From NCBI RefSeq assembly GCF_029931775.1, contig NC_079321.1, forward strand, positions 9,454,501 through 9,518,500: a DNA stretch of 64,000 nucleotides. Reading direction: 5' to 3'. Source of the stretch: Euleptes europaea (lineage: Eukaryota > Chordata > Lepidosauria > Squamata > Sphaerodactylidae). Position numbers and translations under genes: made by a program. Positions 33,601 to 40,463 of this stretch are shown here, piece after piece (the first letter of the stretch is position 1; each line of letters begins with the position of its first letter). Under the pieces are notes generated by a model. The model did not search any database, was not told the DNA's origin, and saw nothing but the letters and a program-made list of their open reading frames with translations.

Positions 33601-33684
33601 CTGAAAAAACAGGTGGGCTGTGAAAAAGCCAACAGTACTGGGAAGTGCCAAGCCACCTGCGATTGCCAAAACAAAATTAACTAA
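18590..33684 (+). CDS. CRISP: CRISP B, complete cysteine-rich secretory protein gene (7 coding exons)
   Basis: Coding exons 18590-18649, 19627-19722, 20982-21072, 25151-25296, 26613-26707, 31488-31576 and 33557-33684 join in phase (0,0,1,0,2,1) into 705 nt, i.e. 234 residues plus stop. Order: signal peptide (about 1-19), CAP domain (about 30-160), four-cysteine hinge (163-192), ICR/ShK-like domain (193-234). All 16 family cysteines are present, 6 in the CAP part and 10 in the hinge plus ICR. Length matches the 220-245 residues usual for CRISPs. The protein should be secreted; family roles include venom, salivary and sperm/reproductive functions, and the sequence alone does not say which. Oddities: the CAP motifs normally reading CGEN and GHYTQ are CGQN and YRYTQ, so two of the residues that usually line the metal-binding pocket are replaced, while the HN motif is kept. 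No stop or frameshift in any exon. A 5' untranslated exon probably lies upstream and was not found. Confidence 0.93.
19020..19245 (+). repeat. tRNA-Ala-like SINE B
   Basis: Head ggggctgtgactcagtggta / gagcatctacttggcatgca has tRNA A and B boxes closest to tRNA-Ala; the body ends gattcagtataaggcagttt. Lies in intron 2 of CRISP B. Confidence 0.8.
19627..19722 (+). CDS. CRISP: CRISP B exon 3: start of the CAP domain
   Basis: Acceptor gtcacag, donor gtaaga, 96 nt in phase 0. Encodes [20 protein letters not shown] then [12 protein letters not shown]. The HN-x-x-RR motif and the P-x-A-x-NMLKM stretch are CRISP hallmarks; the His is the first CAP pocket residue and is retained. Confidence 0.93.
19786..19990 (-). 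repeat. TIR repeat family 1, diverged reverse copy in intron 3 of CRISP B
   Basis: aaggaaatacctggatattt ... aggtcccacctggaggttg; the ends are worn. Confidence 0.6.
20185..20845. mobile_element. Palindromic MITE split by a SINE
   Basis: Left arm ggcctgtttcccacgtggtt ... cagaggtcacc and right arm ...ggtgaccatgagg ... cctgcataaatggcc are inverted. The middle is SINE A (20393-20776). A related uninterrupted element is at 46730-47019. Confidence 0.6.
20393..20776 (-). repeat. tRNA-derived SINE A with long (GAA)n tail
   Basis: Antisense; about 25 GAA units (20394-20475) followed by ttggtttttgtatgccaact and the body to aaccactacaccagac. Confidence 0.85.
20982..21072 (+). CDS. CRISP: CRISP B exon 4: CAP domain, first cysteine
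   Basis: Acceptor gctttcctgag, donor gtaagt, 91 nt leaving in phase 1. Encodes [20 protein letters not shown] then [10 protein letters not shown](G). Position and phase equal the W...W...C exon of other CRISPs; the usual AxxWAxxC is here RWNDEC. Confidence 0.9.
21210..21380 (+). repeat. TIR repeat family 1, partial forward copy
   Basis: ggtggctggagatctccagg ... aagtatttcccaacctggag; in intron 4 of CRISP B. Confidence 0.6.
21418..21635 (+). repeat. tRNA-Ala-like SINE B
   Basis: Near-complete sense copy with gtagcttagtggcagagcat and the caatggcctgattcagttta end. Confidence 0.8.
21995..22250 (-). repeat. tRNA-derived SINE A inside L2
   Basis: Antisense, from gaagaagaagagttgttttt to ttagccactacactatgcag. 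Confidence 0.8.
22826..23010 (+). repeat. tRNA-derived SINE A inside L2, 3'-truncated
   Basis: gtcagcgtggtgtagtggtt ... ctcagccccacctg, stopping before the ataaaaaccaac tail. Confidence 0.75.
23033..23245 (+). repeat. tRNA-Ala-like SINE B, interrupted
   Basis: Head gctgtggctcagtggtagag at 23039; the copy is split near 23125 by about 80 bp ending in (aaat)n, and resumes with taggtgatgtgaaagacctc. Confidence 0.6.
23422..23733. mobile_element. hAT-like non-autonomous element inside L2, 312 bp
   Basis: Ends cagtggttcccaacc / gttgggaaccactg with perfect 8-bp duplication gtctaatg (23414-23421, 23734-23741). The interior differs from the 12599 family (catgcccccacc ... ggggtgtgtgcccc). Confidence 0.9.
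24003..24524 (+). mobile_element. BovB (RTE) LINE, 5'-truncated, inserted in L2
   Basis: C-terminal BovB polymerase part: [40 protein letters not shown], then RWIDSMKGA and a stop after tcggaag, ending cttaacacacacac. Flanks gttattga and gattattga look like its target duplication. The frame is broken upstream of 24189. Confidence 0.8.
24630..25150 (+). other. Intron 4 of CRISP B, 3' end
   Basis: No gene or clear repeat apart from short (gt)n and g-rich tracts near 24800; ends at the ttttgtag acceptor of exon 5. Confidence 0.6.
25151..25296 (+). CDS. CRISP: CRISP B exon 5: CAP domain core with altered pocket residues
   Basis: Acceptor ttttgtag, donor gtatga, 146 nt, phase 1 in and 0 out. Encodes (G)[35 protein letters not shown] and [13 protein letters not shown]. 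The family consensus has CGEN and ends GHYTQ; here Glu is Gln and Gly-His is Tyr-Arg. The rest (W...W..E/K, YGVG, YTQ) aligns without gaps. The open frame and clean borders argue that these are real changes rather than decay. Confidence 0.9.
25450..25775. repeat. TIR repeat family 2
   Basis: Starts agggttgccaggtgggtgg and ends cctaagccagcaaccct, with internal ggcaattgcctgccaa and cttccggttttac. Relatives at 9090-9300, 34780-35290 and 48522-48904. It shares only its end motif with family 1. In intron 5 of CRISP B. Confidence 0.6.
25970..26422 (+). repeat. tRNA-derived SINE A with long (CTC)n(TTC)n tail
   Basis: Sense copy whose first 22 bases or so are duplicated at its 5' end (gccagcatggagtagtagtt twice). 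The tail runs 26297-26422 as about 13 CTC/TCC units followed by about 28 TTC units. Confidence 0.85.
26613..26707 (+). CDS. CRISP: CRISP B exon 6: end of the CAP domain
   Basis: Acceptor ttacattcacag, donor gtaagt, 95 nt, phase 0 in and 2 out. Encodes [20 protein letters not shown] then [12 protein letters not shown] with four cysteines; the x-VWY...GC...CP...Y-x-C-x-YCPAGN pattern is the CRISP signature 2 region. Confidence 0.92.
26708..27167 (+). other. Intron 6 of CRISP B, unique part
   Basis: No gene, RNA or recognised repeat. Confidence 0.5.
27168..27352 (+). repeat. 5S rRNA-derived SINE
   Basis: Sense copy: gcctgagcttgccagatctt / ggaagctaagcagggtcag ... cacattagacac. Confidence 0.8.
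27355..27538 (-). repeat. 5S rRNA-derived SINE
   Basis: Antisense copy 2 bp from the previous one; together they form an imperfect inverted repeat of about 180-bp arms, tail to tail. Confidence 0.8.
28060..28690 (-). repeat. tRNA-derived SINE C, split by a solo LTR
   Basis: Pieces 28060-28093 and 28415-28690. The antisense head is cagtactgcagcttaccact / ctgcaccacggggctc and the body includes gttgggatcgaactcaggtc. Sense counterpart at 56345-56650. Confidence 0.8.
28094..28414 (+). mobile_element. ERV-type solo LTR (fossil), 321 bp
   Basis: Begins tgttatg and ends cttaaca, with a perfect 5-bp target duplication GGGTC (28089-28093, 28415-28419). Carries a TATA-like catataag at 28302-28309 and AATAAA at 28352-28357 in the order of a U3-R-U5 LTR. 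Only the LTR remains; no internal region is present. Confidence 0.85.
28691..29030 (+). other. Intron 6 of CRISP B, unclassified
   Basis: No gene or clear repeat; a short c-run near 28770. Confidence 0.45.
29045..29520. mobile_element. Hairpin element with arms of about 210 bp, PLE-like
   Basis: Left arm 29045-29252 (aaagcaaaacaacagcgcac ... cagtccgtcggc) is the reverse complement of right arm about 29307-29520 (gacggactggctatg ... gcgctgttgttttgccttaa), with a spacer of about 55 bp. No frame. The end motif aaa-caacagcgcacag resembles the elements at 11025 and 9330. TIR-repeat sequence lies on both sides. Confidence 0.55.
29575..29785 (+). repeat. TIR repeat family 1, diverged forward copy
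   Basis: ggtggcgggggatctcccac ... ggagctggcaaccct. Confidence 0.6.
29828..30048 (+). repeat. 5S rRNA-derived SINE
   Basis: Best-preserved 5S SINE here: ctagcctgatcttgtcagat / ctcagaagctaagcagggtc / gtttggatgggagaccacc, then the BovB-like tail gttggctgcgacttgaaggc and (ac)n. Confidence 0.9.
30245..30413 (+). repeat. TIR repeat family 1, 5'-truncated forward copy
   Basis: gggctctatggtattgtagt ... gggccctggcaaccct; the left part is replaced by PLE-like sequence (about 30045-30245). Confidence 0.6.
30770..31084 (+). other. Intron 6 sequence shared with CRISP A
   Basis: From gggtcagagagc and gatactagaagca onward it aligns closely with about 3991-4330, which fixes the left visible edge of the A/B duplication. 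Confidence 0.7.
31087..31352 (-). repeat. tRNA-derived SINE A inserted in a 5S SINE remnant
   Basis: Antisense, from aaaccggcttacaatcacct to aaccactgcaccacactggc. CRISP A has the full 5S SINE at this place and no SINE A, so this insertion is specific to B. Confidence 0.75.
31488..31576 (+). CDS. CRISP: CRISP B exon 7: hinge
   Basis: Acceptor gtttcag, donor gtaagt, 89 nt, phase 2 in and 1 out. Encodes (A)[17 protein letters not shown] then [12 protein letters not shown]. The CGDCP...C...LC pattern with four cysteines is the CRISP hinge. Confidence 0.93.
31840..31923 (-). repeat. TIR repeat family 1, reverse fragment next to PLE-like sequence
   Basis: gtggccattttctccaggtg ... agtacctggaggtt; it stops exactly at the 14-bp site used by the elements at 11025 and 57322, and is followed by agtaaccaaaataaacacc. 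Confidence 0.7.
31924..32590. mobile_element. PLE-like pseudo-LTR sequence, specific to CRISP B intron 7
   Basis: AT-rich, frame-free sequence, absent from the matching part of CRISP A. Its left junction at the TIR-repeat target site is the main evidence; the right end is not defined. Confidence 0.4.
32640..32863. mobile_element. Right end of the AGGGCTGT hAT-like family
   Basis: Contains aatttattcgccgaac, tagttcggttcaccctgaac and ends aaccgaatcgacagcccta, matching the right end of the element at 61518-63291. The left end is missing. Confidence 0.65.
32897..33050 (-). repeat. tRNA-derived SINE A, partial, shared with CRISP A
   Basis: gaagaagaagaagagttggt ... agagaacagtgactggccc; orthologous to 5774-5965. 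Confidence 0.75.
33557..33684 (+). CDS. CRISP: CRISP B exon 8: ICR/cysteine-rich domain and stop
   Basis: Acceptor ctttctttcag, TAA at 33682-33684, 128 nt. Encodes [20 protein letters not shown] then [20 protein letters not shown] with six cysteines, a KQVGC stretch like that of lizard and snake CRISPs, and an Asn-Ser-Thr sequon. Confidence 0.95.
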
Positions 33685-33758
33685 CAGGTGCATGAACGTC
33701 ACGTACCAAGACCAACCCTTGGACCACTGTTCCTCATGGAAAAGGATGGAGACTGGGT

Positions 33759-33764
33759 ATTAAA
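33759..33764 (+). promoter_or_regulatory. Possible poly(A) signal ATTAAA of CRISP B
   Basis: 75 nt after the stop, same spacing as in CRISP A. Confidence 0.4.
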
Positions 33765-34119
33765 GGGTCAACGTGTCTCTTTTTTGTTCTAAAGGGGTCA
33801 ATGTGTCTTTTTTAATTTATAGGTTTCTTTAAACCACAGTTTGATGCACAATCCTTGATTGCTCTGTCAGATATACAAAACAGACCACAGTTTGGGCATA
33901 AACCTTGATTGGTCAGCTGCTTGACACAATTCCTGCCTCCTCGCAGAACCCCTGAAGACCATCCCAAGGGATCTTGCCGTGGCCAGCTATTGGCCAAGGG
34001 CAGCAAAAGGCAGGGATGAAAAACCTAAGACTCCTGAGAGATCCTCAGGCCGCACTCAGCAGGGCCAATGGTCAGCAACACGCCAACATCAGCTGCATAT
34101 ATCTGGGAAATAATTAGGG

Positions 34120-34303
34120 TTGCCAACCTCCAGGTACTAGCTGGAGATCTCCTGCTATTACTACTGATCTCCAGCTGATAGAGATCACTTGGAGAAAATG
34201 GCCACTTTGGCATTGAAGTCTTTCCCCTCCCCAAACCCCACCCTCCTCAGGCCCCGCCCCTAGAATCTTCAAGTATTTCCCAACCTGGAGTTGGCAACCC
34301 TAT
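34120..34303 (+). repeat. TIR repeat family 1, forward copy in the CRISP B 3' flank
   Basis: agggttgccaacctccaggt ... gttggcaacccta. CRISP A at 7575-7585 has the uninterrupted site (gggatataatcgctg), and the flanks here (gaaataat / tatataat) look like an imperfect 8-bp duplication. Confidence 0.85.
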
Positions 34304-34779
34304 ATATAATGGGTGGTAGCAGTGTACAGGGTGCTCTGTCTTACAGGCAAACGACTTAGAATTGACCGGGGACCTTGGCAGTTGGGATGTAGGAAGGGGG
34401 AAAGCTGGGAACGAGGCTCTGTGGCTAAATCTTGAAGATGCTCTATGCCCATTCATGTGGGAAATATAGTTGGTCATCCCATCTCATCCCACCTTCTGTC
34501 CCTCTTCTGTTTGCTCAAATGCTCTGCACCAAACTGTATTTGTTGGAGTCAGCGACTCAGCATGCCTGAACACTGGGGGGCACTACATCACTCTAAGTGT
34601 GTATAAGTGTTATGTCCTTGAATGGGATGTCCCTCTCTTTGACTGAACCTGGAAGCTGCCCTCACACCCTTCTGTGTGTTCTTTGTTCTTTCCATTCTCC
34701 ACATGGCTTTTAATGGAGTCACATGTTATCTACAGGTCTCTCCTGTAGAAAAAATGCCTGATACTTCCATACACATGAT

Positions 34780-35290
34780 GCTGGATCAGTAGGCTTGCCA
34801 ATTGCCCAGTGGACCGGGCTGCCTACCAACCCTCAGTTGGTTGGCAGGTGGAAGAGAACCAGGTTGGGGGGGAAAGCGATCATCACTTTTGGGTAAACAT
34901 GGAAGTGACACAGATACCTTAGCCACTTCCATGTTTACCCGAAAGTGATGATCACTTTCCCCCCACACACCTGGTTCTTTTCCACCTGCTAGCCACCTGA
35001 AGTGGTTTCAGCCAAAATTGAGAGAGCGTCCCCATCACTTCCGAGTAAGTTGGAAGTGATGTAGGTGCACCGGCGCGCAGGTGCATCGAGCCGAAACTGT
35101 ATGGAGTTACCATAGAGTTTTAGCTGAATTTGCTAGAGCATCCACGTTGCTTCAGGGTAAACCCTGAATTGACATAGGCGCGTCACACATGTGCGCATGC
35201 ACGGGGTGCCCACCAGCCCTCAGCTGGTCATCGGGCAGCCCGGTGGATTAGCGGTAGTTTACCTGCCACCACCGGGCACTTGGCAACCCT
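34780..35290. repeat. TIR repeat family 2, composite
   Basis: ttgccaattgcccagtggac ... gggcacttggcaaccct, with repeated inverted cttccatgtttaccc/gggtaaacatggaag segments. Homology to the CRISP A flank ends inside it, at about 34990. Confidence 0.55.
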
Positions 35291-35319
35291 AACTTCCGGG
35301 TTTACCTGGAAGTGATGCA

Positions 35320-35905
35320 GATACTCTAGCACACTCCTCCCAAAACTCTATGGAAACCATAGAGTTTTCAAAGGAGATTGCTAGAGCACCAGTGTCACTC
35401 CTGGGTTGCATCGCCCCAGCCTCAGAAAGCTCCCACTGGTTGCCAGGGGGGACCTGGCACCCCTACGGATAAGCTGCCCATTTGTGACAGGAAAAGTACT
35501 TTTTAGATTCGGGGTTTCTCTTTCTTTTTGACTGCCATCGGAATGTGAAATTAATCTACTCAAACAAAAGTAAGTTTTACTTTTTGCAATTCACTTCTTG
35601 GGAGATTTATTTACTGCACTCAATAATCACTCTTCTGTGACTGGGCAAACTCTGCTATATTAACCAAATATCCCAATAGTATTATTGGCCTAGATAGAGG
35701 GTTTGGGAGTTTCTGGCAAGAGTCATAAGGTGGGTCCACAATCTGGTTTAGGTTTTCCTCCTTGATTCAAAAGCTTCCACCACACCCAAGACAGCACACC
35801 CTCTTATCCTGCTTTCTAAATCAGATGTCCATAAAACTTGACCTTCATCGCTGTCCCTTCCTGCCTCTATCCAAAGTACAGGCTTTCTTGCCTGGGCTTG
35901 TAAAC
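35320..35905. other. Intergenic, no gene recognised
   Basis: Mixed sequence with no exon and no clear repeat beyond a short family 2 remnant at its left. Confidence 0.45.
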
Positions 35906-35919
35906 AAGCATGCTGAAAA

Positions 35920-38900
35920 TTGGTTCTTGTAGGTTATCCGGGCTGTGTAACCGTGGTCTTGGAATTTTCTTTCCTGACGTTTCGCCAGCAACTGTGGCAG
36001 GCATCTTCAGAGTAGTAACACTGAAGGACAGTGTCTCTCAGTGTCAAGGGTGTAGAAAGAGTAATATATAGTCAGAAAGGGGTTGGGTTTGAGCTGAGTA
36101 TTGTCCTGCAAAAGTATTGTCCTGTAAGTATCAAGATAATGTGCTAATGAGGATATGGTATGTTAATATGGAACCATTGTATCCTGAAGTGATCTGTTAA
36201 TGTGTGTAATCCAAAACTAATCTGTATGGCTATTGTTGAATGTTGTCTTTGTCTGGAGGTTTTTCAGGGCAGGAAGCCAAGCCTTATTCATTCTTAAACT
36301 CTCCTCTTTTCTGTTAAAGTTGTGCTGATGTTTGTGAATTTCAATGGCTTCTCTGTGCAATCTGACAAAATAGTTGGTAGAACTGTCCAGTCTTTCAGTG
36401 TCTTGGAATAAGACCCTGTGTCCTGTTTGTGTCAGTCCATGTTCAGCCACTGCTGATTTCTCAGGTTGGCCAAGTCTGCAGTATCTTTCATGTTCTTTTA
36501 TCCTTGTTTGTATGCTGCGTTTTGTGGTCCCGATGTAAACTTCTCCACAGCTGCAAGGTATACGATATACTCCTGCAGAGGTGAGGGGGTCTCTTTTGTC
36601 TTTTGCTGATCGTAGCATTTGTTGTATTTTCTTGGTGGGTTTAAACACTGTTTGTAGGTTATGTTTTTTCAAAAGTTTCTCCATCCTATCAGTGACTCCT
36701 TTAATAAATGGCAAGAATACCTTTCCTATGGGAGACTGTTTTTCTTGAGTTTTCTGATTTTTGTTTGGTTCAATGGCCCTTCTGATTTCATTCTTGGAGT
36801 AGCCGTTTGCTAGCAGTGCGTGATTTAGATGGTTAGTTTCTTCCTTGAGAAACTGTGGTTCACAGATCCGTCTTGCACGGTCCATTAATGTTTTGATTAT
36901 TCCTCTTTTCTGTCGGGGGTGGTGGTTGGAGTTTTTGTGTAAGTAGCGATCTGTGTGAGTTGGTTTCCGGTAGACCTTGTGACCTAACTGAAGGTTTGAT
37001 TTACGGATGACAAGGGTATCAAGAAATGGGAGTTTACCCTCAATTTCCTTTTCCATGGTAAACTGAATGTTTGGATGGATATTATTAAGATGGTTTAGAA
37101 AGTCCATTAATTTTTCTTCACCATGGCTCCAAATGGTAAATGTATCATCTACGAACCTGAACCAGACTGTAGGTTTGTAAGGTGCTGATTCTAATGCTGT
37201 CTTTTCAAAATATTCCATGTAAAAGTTTGCTATTACTGGACTGAGTGGACTTCCCATAGTTACTCCATCAATCTGTTCATAAAATTCTTGATCCCATAGG
37301 AAATAACTTGTTGTCAAACAATGGTGAAATAAGGCTGTTATATCTTCTGGAAAAATCTGGTTAATCAATGAGATTGTGTCTTTAACTGGAACCTTGGTAA
37401 AGAGGGATACAACATCAAAACTGATTAATATATCCTTTGGATTGAGTCTTAACGGACTGATTTTGTTGATGAAGTGAGTTGAATCTTTGATGTAAGAAGT
37501 GGTTTTTCCAATGTGGTCCTGTAGGAGGGTGGTCAAATATTTAGCTAATTCATATGTTGGGGAACCAATGGCACTCACGATGGGTCGGAGTGGAACGGAA
37601 TCCTTATGAATTTTAGGTAGTCCATATAATCGTGGTGGTTGTGCTTCAGTCTTGCATAGTTTTCTGTGTGTGTCGGGATGAAGAGTGGAATTCTTGATCA
37701 GAATGCTAGTTTTCCTGGTAATTTTGCAAGTTGGATCTCGTTTTAGTTTTTTGTGTGTGGCAGGGTCCAGAAGTTCCTCAATCTTCTTTTTGTATTCTTC
37801 TGTTTTCATGATCACTGTGGCATTGCCTTTGTCAGCTGGTAGAATAATGATTTCTGGATCTGCATTGAGGGTCTTGATGGCGTTTCTCTCCTTGCGTGTT
37901 ATATTGCTAGCAGGGGGCTTTGCTTTTCGTAGAATTCTTGCTGTCTCTCCTCTTATTTCCTCAGCATCTTCTTCAGGTAGATTACGAATGGCAGATTCTA
38001 CATTTGCAATGATGTCTTCCACTGGAATTTGGGTGGGAGTGACTGCAAAGTTTCCTCCCTTAGCTAAGATGGAAGTTTCTTCAGGTGAGAGTTGTCGGTC
38101 TGTCAGATTGAAGATAATCCGTTTGTTGTCAAGTTTTGGACTGTTCTGTCTTCTTTCCTGTAATTTGTTAAACTTTTGCTTCTGTCTGGAAGTATGGCTG
38201 GTTAACCCCTGTTCCATTTTTCTGTAGGTGAGATTATCAATCTTGTCCCAATCATGGCTTCTCATTTTGTGGCTAGTATTGATATGTAAGGAAAACAACT
38301 CCTTGTCTGTGGCAGCAAGTTCTCTGCGGGTAGTGTGAATTCTCTCTCGTAAGAGAGCCCGTTCTAGATGGTCATAAATGCGGTTAGCTCGGGAAGTTTT
38401 AAAGATTCTTTTACTTGTGAGAAAAGATGGAATGGTTCCAGTGTCTCTGCATCGCAGTAGAAAAGTTAAAGAACAAAGTAGATGTGCTTTCTTGTTCCGA
38501 AGTGTTTCCAATCTCCGGGTCTGTTGAAATATTTCCTCCCCGTAGAGGCGTTCAAAATATTGTCGAAGGCTTTCACGGTCAGAGTTCATTGGTTCTTGTA
38601 GGTTATCCGGGCTGTGTAACCGTGGTCTTGGAATTTTCTTTCCTGACGTTTCGCCAGCAACTGTGGCAGGCATCTTCAGAGTAGTAACACTGAAGGACAG
38701 TGTCTCTCAGTGTCAAGGGTGTAGAAAGAGTAATATATAGTCAGAAAGGGGTTGGGTTTGAGCTGAGTATTGTCCTGCAAAAGTATTGTCCTGTAAGTAT
38801 CAAGATAATGTGCTAATGAGGATATGGTATGTTAATATGGAACCATTGTATCCTGAAGTGATCTGTTAATGTGTGTAATCCAAAACTAATCTGTATGGCT

Positions 38901-39235
38901 ATTGTTGAATGTTGTCTTTGTCTGGAGGTTTTTCAGGGCAGGAAGCCAAGCCTTATTCATTCTTAAACTCTCCTCTTTTCTGTTAAAGTTGTGCTGATGT
39001 TTGTGAATTTGCAGGACAATACTCAGCTCAAACCCAACCCCTTTCTGACTATATATTACTCTTTCTACACCCTTGACACTGAGAGACACTGTCCTTCAGT
39101 GTTACTACTCTGAAGATGCCTGCCACAGTTGCTGGCGAAACGTCAGGAAAGAAAATTCCAAGACCACGGTTACACAGCCCGGATAACCTACAAGAACCAA
39201 TGAACTCTGACCGTGAAAGCCTTCGACAATATTTT
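35920..39235 (-). mobile_element. Full-length Neptune-like Penelope-like element
   Basis: Bounded by a perfect 14-bp direct repeat aagcatgctgaaaa (35906-35919, 39236-39249). Contains one long minus-strand open frame. Pseudo-LTRs: about 415 bp at 35922-36340 recur, apparently identical, at 38590-39009, and 39011-39235 is an inverted copy of about 38560-38785, giving the partly inverted terminal layout known for PLEs. The intact frame and matching repeats suggest a recent insertion. Confidence 0.9.
36217..38673 (-). CDS. PLE polymerase: reverse transcriptase plus GIY-YIG endonuclease, 818 residues, open
   Basis: Residues 278-286 LPADKGNAT and 350-357 YGLPKIHK are PLE-type N-terminal RT motifs; 418-429 SFDVVSLFTKVP holds the first catalytic Asp, 473-486 MGSPLSPVIANFYM the B' box and 507-510 FVDD the catalytic pair, followed by LPFLDT (548-553). 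The C-terminal domain, about 701-745, is GIY-YIG-like: GVYRIPCSCGEVYIGTTKRS then RIKEHE, preceded by a Cys-x-Cys pair. This RT plus GIY-YIG order defines Penelope-like retroelements with endonuclease. Start chosen at the first Met; it lies inside the upstream pseudo-LTR, and the last codons lie inside the downstream one. No stop or frameshift in 818 codons. Confidence 0.93.
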   Translation of the reverse strand: MPATVAGETSGKKIPRPRLHSPDNLQEPMNSDRESLRQYFERLYGEEIFQQTRRLETLRNKKAHLLCSLTFLLRCRDTGTIPSFLTSKRIFKTSRANRIYDHLERALLRERIHTTRRELAATDKELFSLHINTSHKMRSHDWDKIDNLTYRKMEQGLTSHTSRQKQKFNKLQERRQNSPKLDNKRIIFNLTDRQLSPEETSILAKGGNFAVTPTQIPVEDIIANVESAIRNLPEEDAEEIRGETARILRKAKPPASNITRKERNAIKTLNADPEIIILPADKGNATVIMKTEEYKKKIEELLDPATHKKLKRDPTCKITRKTSILIKNSTLHPDTHRKLCKTEAQPPRLYGLPKIHKDSVPLRPIVSAIGSPTYELAKYLTTLLQDHIGKTTSYIKDSTHFINKISPLRLNPKDILISFDVVSLFTKVPVKDTISLINQIFPEDITALFHHCLTTSYFLWDQEFYEQIDGVTMGSPLSPVIANFYMEYFEKTALESAPYKPTVWFRFVDDTFTIWSHGEEKLMDFLNHLNNIHPNIQFTMEKEIEGKLPFLDTLVIRKSNLQLGHKVYRKPTHTDRYLHKNSNHHPRQKRGIIKTLMDRARRICEPQFLKEETNHLNHALLANGYSKNEIRRAIEPNKNQKTQEKQSPIGKVFLPFIKGVTDRMEKLLKKHNLQTVFKPTKKIQQMLRSAKDKRDPLTSAGVYRIPCSCGEVYIGTTKRSIQTRIKEHERYCRLGQPEKSAVAEHGLTQTGHRVLFQDTERLDSSTNYFVRLHREAIEIHKHQHNFNRKEESLRMNKAWLPALKNLQTKTTFNNSHTD

Positions 39236-39504
39236 AAGCATGCTGAAAACTTTGCAACAAACCTATCTAGCAGATGGACATACCATTCCAACAGATATAA
39301 TCACCCATGAGCCAAGCCTGAGATTGGCTCTGCTTGCTTTCGGTGTGTGCTGCCCCTCTCAAGGACTGTGTCAGGCAGCTTTGTGGCTGCCAAGTAGCCG
39401 CCGTGGGAAGAATTTCATTTCCTTCTGCCTTGCCTCCTCAATGTTCACATGGTCTGGATGGGCTGTTTTCTAAAGGGCTTCCTTTTTTCTTTTCTTTTTT
39501 GGTA

Positions 39505-40210
39505 ATATGAAACACAGTAAAAACATAAGAAAGGCCCTGCTGGATCAGACGAAGATCCATCAAGTCCAGCAGTATGTTCACACAGTGGCCAACCATGTGC
39601 CTCTAGGAAGCCCACAGAAAAGATGACTGAAGCATTATCCTGCCTGTGTTCCACAGCACCTAATATAACAGGCATGCTCCTCTGCTACTGGTGAGAATAA
39701 GTATGCATCATGACTAGTATCCATTTTGACTAGTAGCTATGGATAGCCGTCTTCTCCGTGAACATGTCCACTCCCCTCTTAAAGCCTTCCAAGTTGGCAG
39801 CCATCACAACATCCTGGGGCAGGGAGTTCTACCATTTAACTATGTGTTGTGTGAAGAGATACTTCCATTTATCCGTTTTGAATCTCTCCCCCTCCTGCTT
39901 TAGCAGATGACCCCGTATTATGGGACAGGGACTTCTCCCTGTCCACTCTCTCCATTGTGTGTGTGTGTGTTAAGTGCCATCAAGTCGTTTCCGACTCATG
40001 GCAACCCTATGAATCAATGGCCTCCAAAGTGTCCTATCTTTAACAGCCTGGCTCAGATCTTGCAAATTGAGGGCCGTGGCTTCCTTTATAGAGTCAATCC
40101 ATCTCTTGTTGGGTCTTCCTCTCTCCATTACATGCATAATTTTATAGACCTCTATCATGTCTCCCCTTAATTGCCTTCTACATGAGGTAGAAGAGAATCC
40201 CATGAGTCGG
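39505..40210 (-). repeat. CR1 LINE 3' part, split by a BovB piece
   Basis: Antisense CR1 3' sequence: catcacaacatcctggggca, gtgtgaagagatacttccat and tttatagacctctatcatgt are characteristic. Interrupted at 39957-40128. Confidence 0.8.
39957..40128 (-). repeat. BovB LINE 3' end inserted in CR1
   Basis: Minus-strand translation gives [20 protein letters not shown] then WRPLIHRVAMSRKRLDGT, as at the end of the 51.1-kb copy; starts with (tg)n. Confidence 0.85.
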
Positions 40211-40242
40211 TGATTGCACTGCAAAATGTATTCCAAATTGGG

Positions 40243-40463
40243 GTGGTGGTGGAAAGTACCATCAATTCGCAGACAACTTATGGTGACTCCATAGAGATTT
40301 CAAGGCAAGAGAAGTTCAGAGGTGGTTTGCCATTGCCCGCCTCTGTGTAGCAACCCTGGACTTCTTCAGAGGTCTCCCATCCAAGTACTGACCAGAGCCA
40401 ACCCTGTTTACCTTTCAAGAGATGATGAGATTGGGCTAGCCTGGGACGTCCAGGTCAGGGCAA
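40243..40463 (-). repeat. 5S rRNA-derived SINE
   Basis: caattcgcagacaacttatg ... gatgatgagattgggctagc. Confidence 0.8.

Noticed and set aside
37685-38227. 180-codon plus-strand frame
   Set aside because: Antisense shadow of the PLE polymerase.
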